Shown: positions 1 through 9,458 of the stretch, one piece after another
How the letters are laid out: each line of letters begins with the position of its first letter
How positions within the stretch are numbered: position 1 is the first letter of the stretch
Origin: Vanrija pseudolonga
Lineage: Eukaryota; Basidiomycota; Tremellomycetes; Trichosporonales; Trichosporonaceae
DNA: 64,000 nucleotides
Reading direction: 5' to 3'
NCBI RefSeq assembly: GCF_020906515.1
Contig: NC_085852.1
Location: 124,001-188,000 of the forward strand
Made by a program: the position numbers and the translations under genes
The notes under the pieces: model-generated
The model's input: the letters and a program-made list of their open reading frames with translations, nothing else
Told to the model about the DNA's origin: nothing
Databases searched by the model: none

Positions 1-281
1 GCCATGGCGGCGTCTTGCGCCTCGATAATCTTGAGATCTTCGAGGGAAATAGCCGCGCGGTCCGCCTCCTGGTGTGCGCGCATCTCCGCCGCCCACCCGG
101 CCTCGAGATGCCAGGACTCGCCCGAGAACCTGTCAATGACCACGCCGTCCGCGAAGCGCGTGCGCCTGACTTGCTCGCCGAGCGCTCCGTTCCCCTCTTT
201 CGTTTTCTCCCCGCGGTCCGTGAGCATGGAGTCGTTCAGGCTGGTGATGACTTGTTCGGGGGGATGTGGTCCATTGTCTTG
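1..281 (-). CDS. Unknown protein, 3' part missing at left edge
   Basis: A minus-strand frame reads without a stop from about 281 to the left edge. Its composition is that of a normal protein (FADGVVIDRFSGESWHL, then ISLEDLKIIEAQDAA), unlike the Arg/Ser/Pro-rich shadow frames common in this GC-rich DNA. The first in-frame ATG is at 227 and a TGA closes the frame near 320, so either the protein starts at 227 or an upstream exon was not found. The visible part is helical and charged, with no membrane segment. I do not recognise the family. It shares none of the F-box blocks that fill the rest of the window, so it probably marks the boundary of the cluster. Confidence 0.4.
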
Positions 282-739
282 TTTGTGGTGGATGGGGCGG
301 TTGTGAGAGGCGGAGTGGGAAGGGCGATGAGGTCATCGTCGGGCGGAGCCTGGGTGGTGGCGTGATCCGCAGCCTCGGGGCGATCTGATCTGCGGCCGGA
401 TCGGCGGGGAGCTGTGGGGGATCTGCAGCTTGTTTATCTGGGGGATCTTGGTCCGCCACGCCCATTCCAGAACGTGGCGAGCTTCGTTGTGACGGCGAAG
501 CAGGCAGTGCAGAAGCCGGCCTGTCGTGCTGCGTCCTCTATCCGAATGGCACGACTTGCCTATCCTCCCGAAACGCAGGCGGGGTGCGTCGAGGCCCTGG
601 TCGTCAAGGACTCTTGTCATTCCAGTGGACAAGTTCGGAATTGTCAAACCCTGAGACACCATCTTGTGCGTGAAATAAAGGTGACCCGAGAAAAACCACA
701 CCCTGTCGCATGCACACACCTCTCCACGCCCACCTCACG
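282..739. other. Intergenic, upstream of first cluster gene
   Basis: No convincing gene is seen. A minus-strand frame from 465 gives a Pro/Asp-rich N-terminus (MGVADQDPPDKQAADPPQ) but turns into low-complexity Pro/Arg/Ser sequence. No splice pair joins it cleanly to the coding frame below 281, so I do not call it an exon. Confidence 0.4.
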
Positions 740-1993
740 ATGCTAGCAATCGACAGCACGGCGTACCCGCACATCGTGGAGCGCATCCTCGTCGACGTGA
801 TCGCCAACGCGAGCTCGGTCTCGGACCTCGTCTCGTGGCGCACGACCAACAGACACTGCCGCGACCTGGCCGATGCACGGCTCTTCCACCACGCCGTCGT
901 GCGGCGCACCCCGCTTACCACGCCAGCTCAGCACCTATATGCCTGGAGTTCAGAGCTATGGTCTGCCCTGTCGTGGATCACTCGACCCCTCGCCCCCGCT
1001 CCACACCGGGACGACAAGCTCATGGGCTTTCTCGGCCCGCGGATACTCGAAACCGAGGAGCACAAGTATCCCAAGTACCAAGAGTGGAGGCACGTTGGCA
1101 AGACGTTGATCGCGTTCGAGCCGGCGCCATTGTCTGGCATCAAGGCGGATGCTCCAATGCCCATGCTTCCTTGGAAGTTGGACATGCTCGACATTGAAGG
1201 GAGTGGACGACATGTCGAGAAGGCGTTCGCACTCGCGACCGCCCCATCCGACGAGTTCCTCGCGCAGAAGCAACACCGTATCGGCGCAATACCTGATCAC
1301 TGCGAGTTTGTTACCCCTCCACCGATGGCACCGCGCACTTCACCTCTCCTCCTCCGCCGCTTTGGCTCGGCGACACAAGAGATGTGGGAGGGTGACAAAA
1401 TCGACACCGTTGTGGACTTTTACACCGCGGGACGCTGGCGCCGGGATTCGTACGTGCCCAAGACTTCCAACTACGTGCGGCACCTCGAATGGTACGACCA
1501 TCCCTTTTACAACGCGAGTAATCAATTCTACATCCGTAGTGGTGGTGGACCGGTGGACCGGGGGACGCTCGTGCTCGCCCCGCACTGTGCGCCGCCGAGG
1601 GCCGACATCGTCCTGCAAGACGTTGTCAACTTTTCAAAGCACTTTGCCGAGGGCCTCCTCATGGGCCAGACGCTCTTCACCGTCGTCGGGCTAGAGAACT
1701 GGCTCCCCAACGCCGACCACGAGGATATCAGGACAAACATGATCCACGGCGCACGCTCGGAGGCCGGACGTGTTAGGTACTGGGGCGGAGAGACGGACGA
1801 CATCAACTCGCTGCGGCGAAAGGGCTCGCATACCTTGGACGAGATGAGGGCGGTGTATGCCGGAGTCCGCTTCCTCACCGTCGAGGAGTGGTGGGGCGAG
1901 CTGGGTGAGATGAAAGATGTTCTGGGCGTATGGCCGGTCGAGCTACAGACAGTCCATGAGCCTTGTTGTATAGACGACGAGTGGTCGTGGTAA
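740..1993 (+). CDS. F-box-like family protein (DSTAYPH subclade), 417 aa
   Basis: Complete single-exon member and reference copy for the family. Residues 1-60 hold the F-box-like head (IDSTAYPHIVERIL, then the LVSWRTTNRHCRDL stretch and LFHHAVVRR). Next come LPWKLDMLDIEG, LLLRRFG, DTVVDFYTAGRW, YVRHLEWYD, LVLAPHCAPP, FTVVGLENWLPN and the tail FLTVEEWWGELGEMKDVLGVWP. The start at 740 is chosen because it sits just before the head; an in-frame ATG at 710 would add ten unconserved residues. By analogy with F-box proteins it may present targets to a Skp1-cullin ligase in cytosol or nucleus; target and process are unknown. The nearest relative is the next gene downstream, same strand, 125 bases away. 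Confidence 0.85.
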   Translation: MLAIDSTAYPHIVERILVDVIANASSVSDLVSWRTTNRHCRDLADARLFHHAVVRRTPLTTPAQHLYAWSSELWSALSWITRPLAPAPHRDDKLMGFLGPRILETEEHKYPKYQEWRHVGKTLIAFEPAPLSGIKADAPMPMLPWKLDMLDIEGSGRHVEKAFALATAPSDEFLAQKQHRIGAIPDHCEFVTPPPMAPRTSPLLLRRFGSATQEMWEGDKIDTVVDFYTAGRWRRDSYVPKTSNYVRHLEWYDHPFYNASNQFYIRSGGGPVDRGTLVLAPHCAPPRADIVLQDVVNFSKHFAEGLLMGQTLFTVVGLENWLPNADHEDIRTNMIHGARSEAGRVRYWGGETDDINSLRRKGSHTLDEMRAVYAGVRFLTVEEWWGELGEMKDVLGVWPVELQTVHEPCCIDDEWSW

Positions 1994-2118
1994 ATGCCTT
2001 CGTATCGGCGCGTGATGCATCGCGTAAGGTGGTCAGGGACGCGGGAGGACGTGAGGCACACCGCAGACCACATGATGTGCCGACATGCACACCAGATTTC
2101 ACAACCACTCCATCACCC

Positions 2119-3240
2119 ATGCCCATCGACATCACAGCGTACCCGCATCTCATCGACTGCATCATCGGAAACATATGCTCCGTCAAAGCGCTTCTTGCGT
2201 GGCGGTCGACCAGCAGACAATGTAGGGACCTCGCCGACGCCCGGCTGTTCCACCACGCAGTCGTCCGGCGGACCGTGTTGGCCCCACCCAAAAGATCAAT
2301 CACGTCGCTGGCCAAACGACTCGTCTCACGACAACAGCGCAAGTCGGACTCGCCGGTGGGATTCCTCGGGCGCGGCGTGATAGACACGTCCGAGGGCAAC
2401 GCGGGCGGGTATGACCCCACGGACGAGCGGTACGTCTTCGGCCAGGTCGCCATCGAGTTCACAACCCCCGCACGGTCCGGCATCAAGGCCGACGTGCCGC
2501 TGCCCCATCTGCCTTGGAAGGTGGGGATCCTCGACATCGAGGGTGCTGGACGTGTAGTGGACACCGTTTTCGCGTCGGTATCTGCCCCGCGGACGGAGTT
2601 CATCAAGTCGAACTGGTACCAGCTTAAAGATACCAAAGCTCGACCGATCGACCACCCGCTGCCCACCGCCCCACGCAGCACGCCGCTCATCCTCCGACGG
2701 TTCGGCATCGCCCCCATCGAACTCTGGACGGGCGACGTCGGCACGACAGTGGACTTCTTCACCGTCGGTCAATGGCACCAGGCTGTGAACGTTCCAGCGA
2801 CAACCAGCTACGTGCGGCATATCGAGTGGCGCGCGGCACCGCCCAGGGACCTGCCCTACGAGACGCTGAAGTACAAGGTCGACAGCGCGACGCTCGTCCT
2901 CGCGCCGCACAGCAAGTGCCCGCCATCCGACCTGCTAGTGAAGGAGCTTTCCAACTTTGTGGGGGACTTTATAGCTTCGGCGAGCACCGTGACCTTTGTG
3001 GGGATTGAGAACTGGCTCCCTGGCGCCGACTACGAGCAGCTCAAGGAGGAGGTCATGGCGCGGATATGGGAGCGCGACGGGGTCGTCGCGTACCGCGGAT
3101 ACACGGACGGCAGGGTCAGCAGCACGCCGGAGGAGCTGGCGGACAAGGTACGCATGGTGTCGGTGGAGGAGTGGTGGGCCGAGCTGGGCGAGCTCAAGGA
3201 GGTCGTGGGTGTGTGGTCGAAGGAGCACCGCCGGGTGTAG
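2119..3240 (+). CDS. F-box-like family protein, 373 aa
   Basis: Complete intronless copy. The head reads MPIDITAYPHLIDCII with AWRSTSRQCRDLADARLFHHAVVRR, then LPHLPWKVGILDIEGAG, TPLILRRFG, TTVDFFTVGQW, YVRHIEWR, LVLAPHSKCPPSD, VTFVGIENWLPG and VSVEEWWAELGELKEVVGVW. It shares with the preceding gene the less common WK-x2-LDIEG and PRT/PRS-x-PL-x-LRRFG versions of the middle blocks, so the two are probably a recent tandem pair. The open frame extends upstream to 1963, but that part overlaps the previous gene's end and is not conserved; ATG 2119 precedes the head directly. Function is inferred only from the F-box-like head. Confidence 0.85.
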   Translation: MPIDITAYPHLIDCIIGNICSVKALLAWRSTSRQCRDLADARLFHHAVVRRTVLAPPKRSITSLAKRLVSRQQRKSDSPVGFLGRGVIDTSEGNAGGYDPTDERYVFGQVAIEFTTPARSGIKADVPLPHLPWKVGILDIEGAGRVVDTVFASVSAPRTEFIKSNWYQLKDTKARPIDHPLPTAPRSTPLILRRFGIAPIELWTGDVGTTVDFFTVGQWHQAVNVPATTSYVRHIEWRAAPPRDLPYETLKYKVDSATLVLAPHSKCPPSDLLVKELSNFVGDFIASASTVTFVGIENWLPGADYEQLKEEVMARIWERDGVVAYRGYTDGRVSSTPEELADKVRMVSVEEWWAELGELKEVVGVWSKEHRRV

Positions 3241-3417
3241 GCCGTAGCCGTAGACATGCATAGGCAAAGGCGGCGACGGCGGCGGTGGAGATGGAACCGG
3301 CCGACTGGGTACGCTCGACTATCTAATCAGGGACGCGGGAGTGCGGCTGCCCACCGCGGCATGAGATCACGCGCCAACACCCGGCGACGCCATGTCAATA
3401 CCGCTTCATCACCCACT

Positions 3418-4431
3418 ATGAGTCGCGGTCCAGTATGGCTCGATAGCACAGCGTACCCCCACCTCATCGAGCGGATTATCGCACTTGCTCCGTCCGTGAC
3501 CGCGCTCGTCGCCTGGCGGCAAACGTGCTGGCGATACCACGCCGTGGCCGACCGATACCTGTTCGCGCACGCCGTCCTGCAGCGCCAGTACCTCTTCCCC
3601 CTGAAACCAGTCGCGAAGCTCCTCACGCGGATGCGTAGGCAGGTAGTCGTGAAGCTCGATAAGCGGTACGACAAGTACCGCACCTACTCGGGCTTCGTGC
3701 TCCTCCTGCCGCCCGACTCACGGCTGGAGCTCGACCGCCCCCTGCCCTTCTACCCCTGGAAGGCGCGCGTCCTCGACATCGAAGCAGGGGGCGACTACGT
3801 GCCATGGGACTTTGTCCGCCGCGGGATGTGGGACAATGTCACCATGACGGAGGACAAGGCGCCGCCGTACGTCCCCGACGTGCTCCGTCGCCTGGGCTCG
3901 TGCGCGTCCGACGGGTGGGCCTCGGTGCGCGACACGGCAGTCGACTGGGTCACGGCCGGCCAGCCGGAGGGCGAGTGCAGCATCTACCTGCCCAGCAGTA
4001 CTCCGCGGTACATCCTCCACCTGGCCGCTCCGCCAGGCGCCAGCGGCCGGTTGACCATCTGGCCCCCGACCCAGCGGATCGGCGAGGTGGTAATCGTGCT
4101 CGCCGGCCCTGTTGGCGCGCCGGTAGTCGCGCAGGTCGTGGCGGGGATGATGCGCATGCTCGTCCGTGAGGCGGGGCACCCGACGGCCCTCACGATTGTC
4201 GGGGTCGAGAGCGACACAGAGGCGTTCCGTGCCGCCCTGACCACCGAGGTGCTTGCACTCGGCGGGTATGCTGGTCCTGGGGTTTCATCATACGCGGACG
4301 TCGCGCCCGACGAGGCGAGCGTGCGGCATGCCATCGGCGCGATTAGCTTTGTCCCCCGCGCCGAGTAGGTAGAGAGCCTCGGTGATAGAGCCGAGCTGCT
4401 TGGGTCGTGGCCCCGCAGTGTTCGGAGTTGA
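3418..4431 (+). pseudogene. F-box-like copy cut by a stop just before block 7
   Basis: The frame starts at ATG 3418 (MSRGPVWLDSTAYPHLIERI) and is open for 316 codons to a TAG at 4366-4368. It has all the family blocks as far as LTIVGVESD and the run-up to block 7 (AIGAISFVPRAE). Beyond the TAG the same frame continues for 20 codons with the expected tail VESLGDRAELLGSWPRS and ends at TGA 4429. The TAG occupies the place of a conserved Trp codon, so TGG to TAG is the simplest explanation. The truncated product would lack only about 20 residues and could still work. The copy at 12995-14012 is its closest relative: same YAPSV/LAPSV-x-AL-x-AWR head and YILHLA-x-PP block. Confidence 0.75.
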
Positions 4432-4631
4432 TGTATTCTGACGCGGGTCGCATTGTTCTCAAACGCGGGGGGAAGTGCTCGCGGGGGTGCGGCCATGGTC
4501 GCCCGTGCTCCTCGTTCCTGCCCAGACCGATGTCATCAACCCAAGTGCTGTGTTGTCTTGGCAATGCAGGTGTGGTGGTGTTGACTCGGCATGTCCTCCT
4601 ACCTATCTTCACACTACCCAACCCACCTGCA

Positions 4632-5708
4632 ATGGACTCGACTGCATTCCCACACATCCTCGAGAAGATCATCGAGGAATTCTACTTGGCCTCGACGCTG
4701 CTCGCCCTCCGCGCGACGTCGCGGCACTGCCAAGCCCTGGTCGACGACAGGCTGTTCGAGCACGCCGTCATGCGCACCGAGAAGTATCGGCCCAGGCCGC
4801 CCAAGTCGAAGGGGCTGCGCGGCCTGCTGGCGGTCAAGCTGCGCAAGAGAGCCCGGTACACGCTGTCGCTGCCCCCCTCGTCGCCGATACGGCAGGACGT
4901 GCCGCAGCTACCCCTCGTCCCGCAGCTCGTCCAAGTGCTTGACCTTGACGGGCCGTTCTTGATCGAAGGCCAGACCGCATACCATGTATGCGAAGGCTAC
5001 ACGAGCTACATGAGGGGCGAAGTCCTCCCCACCCTCGGCTGGGAGAGCGCAAGCCGCCTACGAAAGCTACACCCGCTTTTCCCGCTCATACTCCGCCGTA
5101 TGGGCCCCTTCGTCGCCGAGGAATTCCGCAGCGTACACTGCTCGGCTGTCGACTATGTCGCGCTCGGCAACGCAGACGTCAACATACGACTACCCACCAG
5201 CGTCGACGAGTACATCCTACACCTGCAGTGGGCTGCGTCTGGCCCCGATGCGCCGTCCGAGATCTTCTTCATCCCCGAGACGGATTGGTACTTCGGTGAT
5301 AGCTACCCGCACAACATCCACGCTGCGTGGCTCGTGTTCTCCATTGCGGCGAACTGTGCCCCGCCCACACGCGCCAAGGTGCAAGCCATGTTCGTCCGCT
5401 TTGCGGCAAAGTTCATGACCATCCCCGTGCCCTTCAAAGACCATGGCGAGGAGGACGACATGGTGCCCCTCGGTGTCGTCGGGCTCGAGTCCTTGCTCCC
5501 CGGTGTCGATCCGCTCGAGTTCCACAACGCCGCCAAGTTGCCTGCCATTGCAGAAAGCGTTATAGGCCAGGACGTTCAGTGGTCGCGCGATAACCTCGCG
5601 AGCATGGACCAAGCCTACGATAATATCTCGTTCATGTCGCTCCAGGACTGGTTGGAGGCACAGGGCCACAGGAAGGAGATTGTAGGGGTGTGGCCGACGT
5701 GGACGTAG
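4632..5708 (+). CDS. F-box-like family protein, 358 aa
   Basis: Complete intronless member starting MDSTAFPHILEKII at 4632; the frame is open upstream to 4407 but without conservation. Head: STLLALRATSRHCQALVDDRLFEHAVM. Middle: LPLVPQLVQVLDLDG, PLILRRMG, SAVDYVALGN, EYILHLQWA, then an acidic loop EEDDMVPLG before VVGLESLLPGVDP. The tail is ISFMSLQDWLEAQGHRKEIVGVWP, where the usual EEWW is QDWL. A basic stretch after the head (PRPPKSKGLRGLLAVKLRKR) recurs in this subclade and could contact nucleic acid or a partner; that is speculation. Confidence 0.85.
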   Translation: MDSTAFPHILEKIIEEFYLASTLLALRATSRHCQALVDDRLFEHAVMRTEKYRPRPPKSKGLRGLLAVKLRKRARYTLSLPPSSPIRQDVPQLPLVPQLVQVLDLDGPFLIEGQTAYHVCEGYTSYMRGEVLPTLGWESASRLRKLHPLFPLILRRMGPFVAEEFRSVHCSAVDYVALGNADVNIRLPTSVDEYILHLQWAASGPDAPSEIFFIPETDWYFGDSYPHNIHAAWLVFSIAANCAPPTRAKVQAMFVRFAAKFMTIPVPFKDHGEEDDMVPLGVVGLESLLPGVDPLEFHNAAKLPAIAESVIGQDVQWSRDNLASMDQAYDNISFMSLQDWLEAQGHRKEIVGVWPTWT

Positions 5709-5723
5709 CCTGTCCCGATGCAC

Positions 5724-5778
5724 AACCTTGTTTGGCTCTCCTCTCAGGCACCCCCCCATGCATTCTCTGAACAAGGTT
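5724..5778. repeat. 9-base perfect inverted repeat in intergenic spacer
   Basis: AACCTTGTT at 5724-5732 and AACAAGGTT at 5770-5778 are perfect reverse complements with a 37-base loop, lying in the 122-base spacer between two tandem F-box-like genes. The position just after a stop codon would suit a 3' processing or stem-loop signal, but a chance match cannot be excluded. Confidence 0.35.
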
Positions 5779-5830
5779 ACAAGATGACTGCTGGTAACCC
5801 CGGCTACTCTCAATACCCCACACTCTGGCA

Positions 5831-6945
5831 ATGGTCTCGGCGGCATACCCTCACATCCTGGAGCGCATCATCCGACGGTGCTGCTCCGTCGCGACGCTGC
5901 TGGCTTTCCGGCCACTTCGCGCCGGTGCCGGGCCGTCGCGGACGATACGCTCTTCTACCACGTCGTGATCATGGGCGAGTGGATCCACCTCGACAAGGTG
6001 CCGAAGGGACGGGCAAAGAAGCTGCTCCAGAGCATCGCACGCCGGACAGAGAAAGTCCGCCCCGAACACAACTACTTTCTTGATCTGCCCGCCTCTTCAC
6101 CGATCGACCTGGATGTCCCCCGCCTCCCCTTCCTCCTGCGAAATGTACGAATCCTCGACCTCGATGTCAGCGCCGAGGGCGTGGGTCCATTAGCCCGCAA
6201 GATGGCCACGCTGGGTCTTCGCGCATTCACGTACTGCTCCGAGGAAGGGGAGGTCTTCGCCCCTAGGATTCTTCGGCGCGAAGGCTTGTGGGCAGAGTGC
6301 GGGTGGACGAGGGTACGCGATACGACGGTCGACTTCGTCGGCGGCGGCCACGCCGACGGTTCGTGGTCATACGACCGCGCTGCGTTGGTGCCGTGCTCGA
6401 CGCCAAAGTACGTCGCCCACTTCGGCTGGACTGCCGGGTGGGACCCCACCACAGTCGACCCCGAGACTTCGATGGGGAGGCATATTGCCAGCGATGAGAA
6501 CTACGGGCTTGGGGTTGCAATCCGGTCTCGTCTGTTTGCCTCGTCGAGTAGGCCGGATCTGCGGGAGGCAACCGTCGTGTTCTCCCCCCACTGCGCACCC
6601 CCCTCACGAGCCACGGTGGAGAAGGTCGTCATCATGGCTACTCGCGCATTCATACAGTCTGTCGTACTCGACGCTGTGTCGCTCACCGTGGTCGGGCTCG
6701 AGGCGTGGCTACCGGGCATTGACGTAACCGAGTTCAAGCACAGCCTGCGGGGCGAGGCGATAACCGCGTGTCTCGCTCGCTGCGAGAGAGGAGCGGACGA
6801 CGCGTCACCGCCAGATTGGGATACCGTGTCGCGAGCGTACGATTGTCTCAGATTCATGACGCTCGAGGAATGGTGGGAGGAGCTTGGGGACATGAAAGAA
6901 TTGGTTGGTGTGTGGCCGCGTCATCGTCGAGCCACAGAGTTGTAG
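5831..6945 (+). pseudogene. F-box-like copy with one frameshift in the head
   Basis: ATG 5831 opens a typical head (MVSAAYPHILERIIRRCCSV, then TLLAFR), but the frame changes at about 5912-5922: the continuing sequence TSRRCRAVADDTLFYHVV lies in another frame, as if one base were missing. From there the copy is open to 6945 with all later blocks: LPFLLRNVRILDLD, ILRREG, TTVDFVGGG, YVAHFGW, VVFSPHCAPPSRA, LTVVGLEAWLPG and FMTLEEWWEELGDMKELVGVWPRH. There is no splice pair that would restore the frame. Either a very young pseudogene or a sequencing error; the otherwise perfect conservation fits both. Confidence 0.75.
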
Positions 6946-6954
6946 CCTTCCAGG

Positions 6955-7100
6955 CAACACCGCCGCCGTCACCCATTTGCATATACCTATGTTTGCATAC
7001 ATGATGCTACTCCATCACCCATGTGCATTTATGATGTTTCCATAACACCCATTTGCATATATGATGTTACTACATATGTGATGCTACTGCCCTCACATTG
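6955..7100 (+). repeat. Degenerate short repeats in a spacer
   Basis: The spacer before the gene at 7120 contains three imperfect copies of a CACCCAT-x-TGCAT-x-TATGATG-like unit (around 6971, 7017 and 7047) and is clearly more AT-rich than its surroundings. Parts of it (CAGGCA-x-C, TGATGCTACT) also occur in the spacers before 8297 and 10586, so it is probably an expanded piece of the ancestral spacer and may carry promoter elements. Confidence 0.5.
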
Positions 7101-7119
7101 TCGACACCTGACTGCTCCC

Positions 7120-8217
7120 ATGGACTCGACAGCATACCCCCACATCCTAGAGCACATAATCGAGCAGTGCTGCTCCGCTGCCACACTACTGGCGTTCCGC
7201 GCAACCTCGCGCCACTGTCAAGCTGTCGCGGACAGGAGGCTGTTCCGCCACGTCGTCTTCGTGGCTCAGCCGTATCAGCCGCCTCGCACAGCGCTGAAGA
7301 GGCTCTTTGAGCGCCTCCGTCGCCTCAAGTATGACACCAACTCCTCGACGCAGAGCTTCGCGCTTGTGCTACCTACATCCTCGCCCATCGAGCAGGACGT
7401 GCGGCGTCTTCCCCTCCTCCTCCTGCACAAAGTCAGGATCCTCGACTTCGACAGCGGTGTGCACTCGGGCGAAGACCTACATTACACGTTGTTCCGACTC
7501 GGTATGCGCCCTTTGACGCATCAGCCAGCTTGGACTGGGGCAGAATATGCCCCTCCCATCCTGCGTCGCTTCGGACAGCCTGCCGGATATGCGTTCAGCC
7601 AAGTACGGGACACGACAGTTGACTTTGTCTCTCCCGGCCAGCCTACTCCCGACTGCGCCAACGAGCATGACTACCGACGCGGAGTGCTCCTGCCGGTCAG
7701 CACGCCAAAGTACATCATCCATCTTCACTGGCCAGATGGATGGAGCCCCGGTGAGGTAGATCTGACCACCCCGTCGGGGCAGTACAGTGCCACCAGCCAC
7801 CTAGGGCTCAACATTTGGGCGCAGAGCTCGTGTCCTGATATACAGGAGGCAACGCTGGTGTTCTCGCCCCACTGCGCCGCGCCTTCACGCCACACCATCG
7901 ACAGAATCATCATCATGACTGCTGGAGCTATGATCAAGGCGATTGTCTTAGATTCGGCGTCGTTCACAGTCGTTGGGCTGGAGCGTTGGTTGCCGGACTT
8001 CGAAGTGGACGAGTTTAGAGACGGCCTGAAAGACACCGCGATTGCCTCATGGCTCAGTCGGTGGGACTCGGACGGAACGCCTCTACCTCAGCACCCTACC
8101 GTACGGAAAGCCTGCGATGGCATACGGTTCATGACGCTCGAGGCCTGGTGGGACTCGCTCGCGGACATGAAGGAGGTGGTCGGGGTGTGGCCGCGTCATC
8201 TCCGTAGTGGGGTGTAG
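7120..8217 (+). CDS. F-box-like family protein, 365 aa
   Basis: Complete single-exon member. It starts MDSTAYPHILEHIIEQCCSA with TLLAFRATSRHCQAVADRRLFRHVVF. Later blocks: LPLLLLHKVRILDFD, PILRRFG, TTVDFVSPGQ, YIIHLHWPDGW, LVFSPHCAAPSRH, FTVVGLERWLPDFE and FMTLEAWWDSLADMKEVVGVWPRH. The ATG at 7120 directly precedes the head; the upstream open frame is low-complexity spacer. Nearest relatives are the copies at 5831 and 8297, which share the PDGW or AGW-DP segment after block 4, in line with local tandem duplication. Confidence 0.87.
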   Translation: MDSTAYPHILEHIIEQCCSAATLLAFRATSRHCQAVADRRLFRHVVFVAQPYQPPRTALKRLFERLRRLKYDTNSSTQSFALVLPTSSPIEQDVRRLPLLLLHKVRILDFDSGVHSGEDLHYTLFRLGMRPLTHQPAWTGAEYAPPILRRFGQPAGYAFSQVRDTTVDFVSPGQPTPDCANEHDYRRGVLLPVSTPKYIIHLHWPDGWSPGEVDLTTPSGQYSATSHLGLNIWAQSSCPDIQEATLVFSPHCAAPSRHTIDRIIIMTAGAMIKAIVLDSASFTVVGLERWLPDFEVDEFRDGLKDTAIASWLSRWDSDGTPLPQHPTVRKACDGIRFMTLEAWWDSLADMKEVVGVWPRHLRSGV

Positions 8218-8296
8218 GCCTCCAGGCACCACCACCACCACCCACGTACACATGTGATGCTATGTACCCCCCTCGTGTTATCACTTCCCAACGCAC

Positions 8297-9367
8297 ATGG
8301 ACTCGACAGCATATCCTCATATCCTCGAGCGTGTCATCCGGCACTGTTGCTCGGCCTCCACGCTCCTGGCGTTCCGCCCCACCTCGCGCCGGTGTCAAGC
8401 TGTGGCGGACGACACGCTCTTCCATCACGTCGTGCTCCACACTCAGTGCTACCGCCCTGCGCAGAAGGGGCGGGTGAGGAAGCTGCTCAAGCGCATCACG
8501 AACCGGAGATTACGCCTCGAGCCGCGCCTCATCTTCGTGCTCCCTGCCTCGTCGCCAATCGACTTCGACGTCCCACACCTTCCCTTCCTTCCTAGGAAGG
8601 TGCACACCTTGGATGTTGGGACCATGGCCGAGCTGGGGCTTGACTTCTTCGACACCTCGTTGCCATGGGACGAGCTGCACGCCCCTCATCTGTTGCGCCG
8701 CTACGGTCCGACTACGTCCTACAGTTGGGCGGCCGTACGCGACGCGACTGTCGACTTTGTTATCGCCAAACCACCGCGCTACGTCGGGTGTTCATCCGGC
8801 CAGGAGGTGGTAGTACCATGTTCAACACCGAAGTACGTGCTCCACCTGTGTTGGCCAGGAGGGTGGGACCCCGCGATGATCGACCCCGACACGGATCTCG
8901 AACGGCTCATTTCTGTCCATGGGGTTTACTTGGCGTGTCGTACTCAACGGCCCAATGTGCGCGAGGCGACGGTGGTCTTCTCCCCCGACTTCGCCTCGCC
9001 TTCCCGCGCCACAATCGGCAAGGTGGTCATGATGGCCACAAGGGTATTCATACAGAGCATGGTGTTCGACTCGGCCACGCTTCCTGTCGTTGGGCTCGAA
9101 GTATGCCTGCCCGACGTCGACGCGGACGAGTTCAGACAGACCGTGAGAGACGCTGCGATCGACTTGTGTGTCCGCTGGTGGGAGGAGGCCGAGGGCCCAC
9201 GACTTGACCGCGATGCCGTGGCGAGAGAGTATGACGGCATCCGCTTCATGACGCTCGAGGAGTGGTGGGAGGGACTAGGGAGCATGAAGGATGTGGTGGG
9301 GGTGTGGCCTGCACCGCGAGCCGGCACCGGACACCGATATCACCTGCCAGTACCTAGATCCATGTGA
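8297..9367 (+). CDS. F-box-like family protein, 356 aa
   Basis: Complete intronless copy: MDSTAYPHILERVIRHCCSA, TLLAFRPTSRRCQAVADDTLFHHVV, LPFLPRKVHTLDVG, LLRRYG, ATVDFVIAK, YVLHLCWPGGWDP, VVFSPDFASPSRA, LPVVGLEVCLPDVDA and FMTLEEWWEGLGSMKDVVGVWP. The C-terminal extension after block 7 (GTGHRYHLPVPRS) runs into what is spacer in the neighbours, so the ancestral stop was probably lost and a later one used. It ends 91 bases before the next gene's ATG at 9459. Confidence 0.87.
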   Translation: MDSTAYPHILERVIRHCCSASTLLAFRPTSRRCQAVADDTLFHHVVLHTQCYRPAQKGRVRKLLKRITNRRLRLEPRLIFVLPASSPIDFDVPHLPFLPRKVHTLDVGTMAELGLDFFDTSLPWDELHAPHLLRRYGPTTSYSWAAVRDATVDFVIAKPPRYVGCSSGQEVVVPCSTPKYVLHLCWPGGWDPAMIDPDTDLERLISVHGVYLACRTQRPNVREATVVFSPDFASPSRATIGKVVMMATRVFIQSMVFDSATLPVVGLEVCLPDVDADEFRQTVRDAAIDLCVRWWEEAEGPRLDRDAVAREYDGIRFMTLEEWWEGLGSMKDVVGVWPAPRAGTGHRYHLPVPRSM

Positions 9368-9458
9368 GCACGGCGGTGCATATATGCTTTCAGGCACCAT
9401 CACGTCGGGACGACCTGAACCAGTATCCGCCAGACTCGGCACACTTGACAACGCACTC

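Noticed and set aside
4360-4372. Stop-codon readthrough of the known TGA-CTA type
   Set aside because: The stop contexts at 4366, 11826, 13607, 36072 and 59719 share no motif, and none is TGA-CTA.
5900-5930. Programmed ribosomal frameshifting in the copy at 5831
   Set aside because: No slippery heptamer or pseudoknot is seen at this or the other frame changes, and each lies at a different place in the protein.
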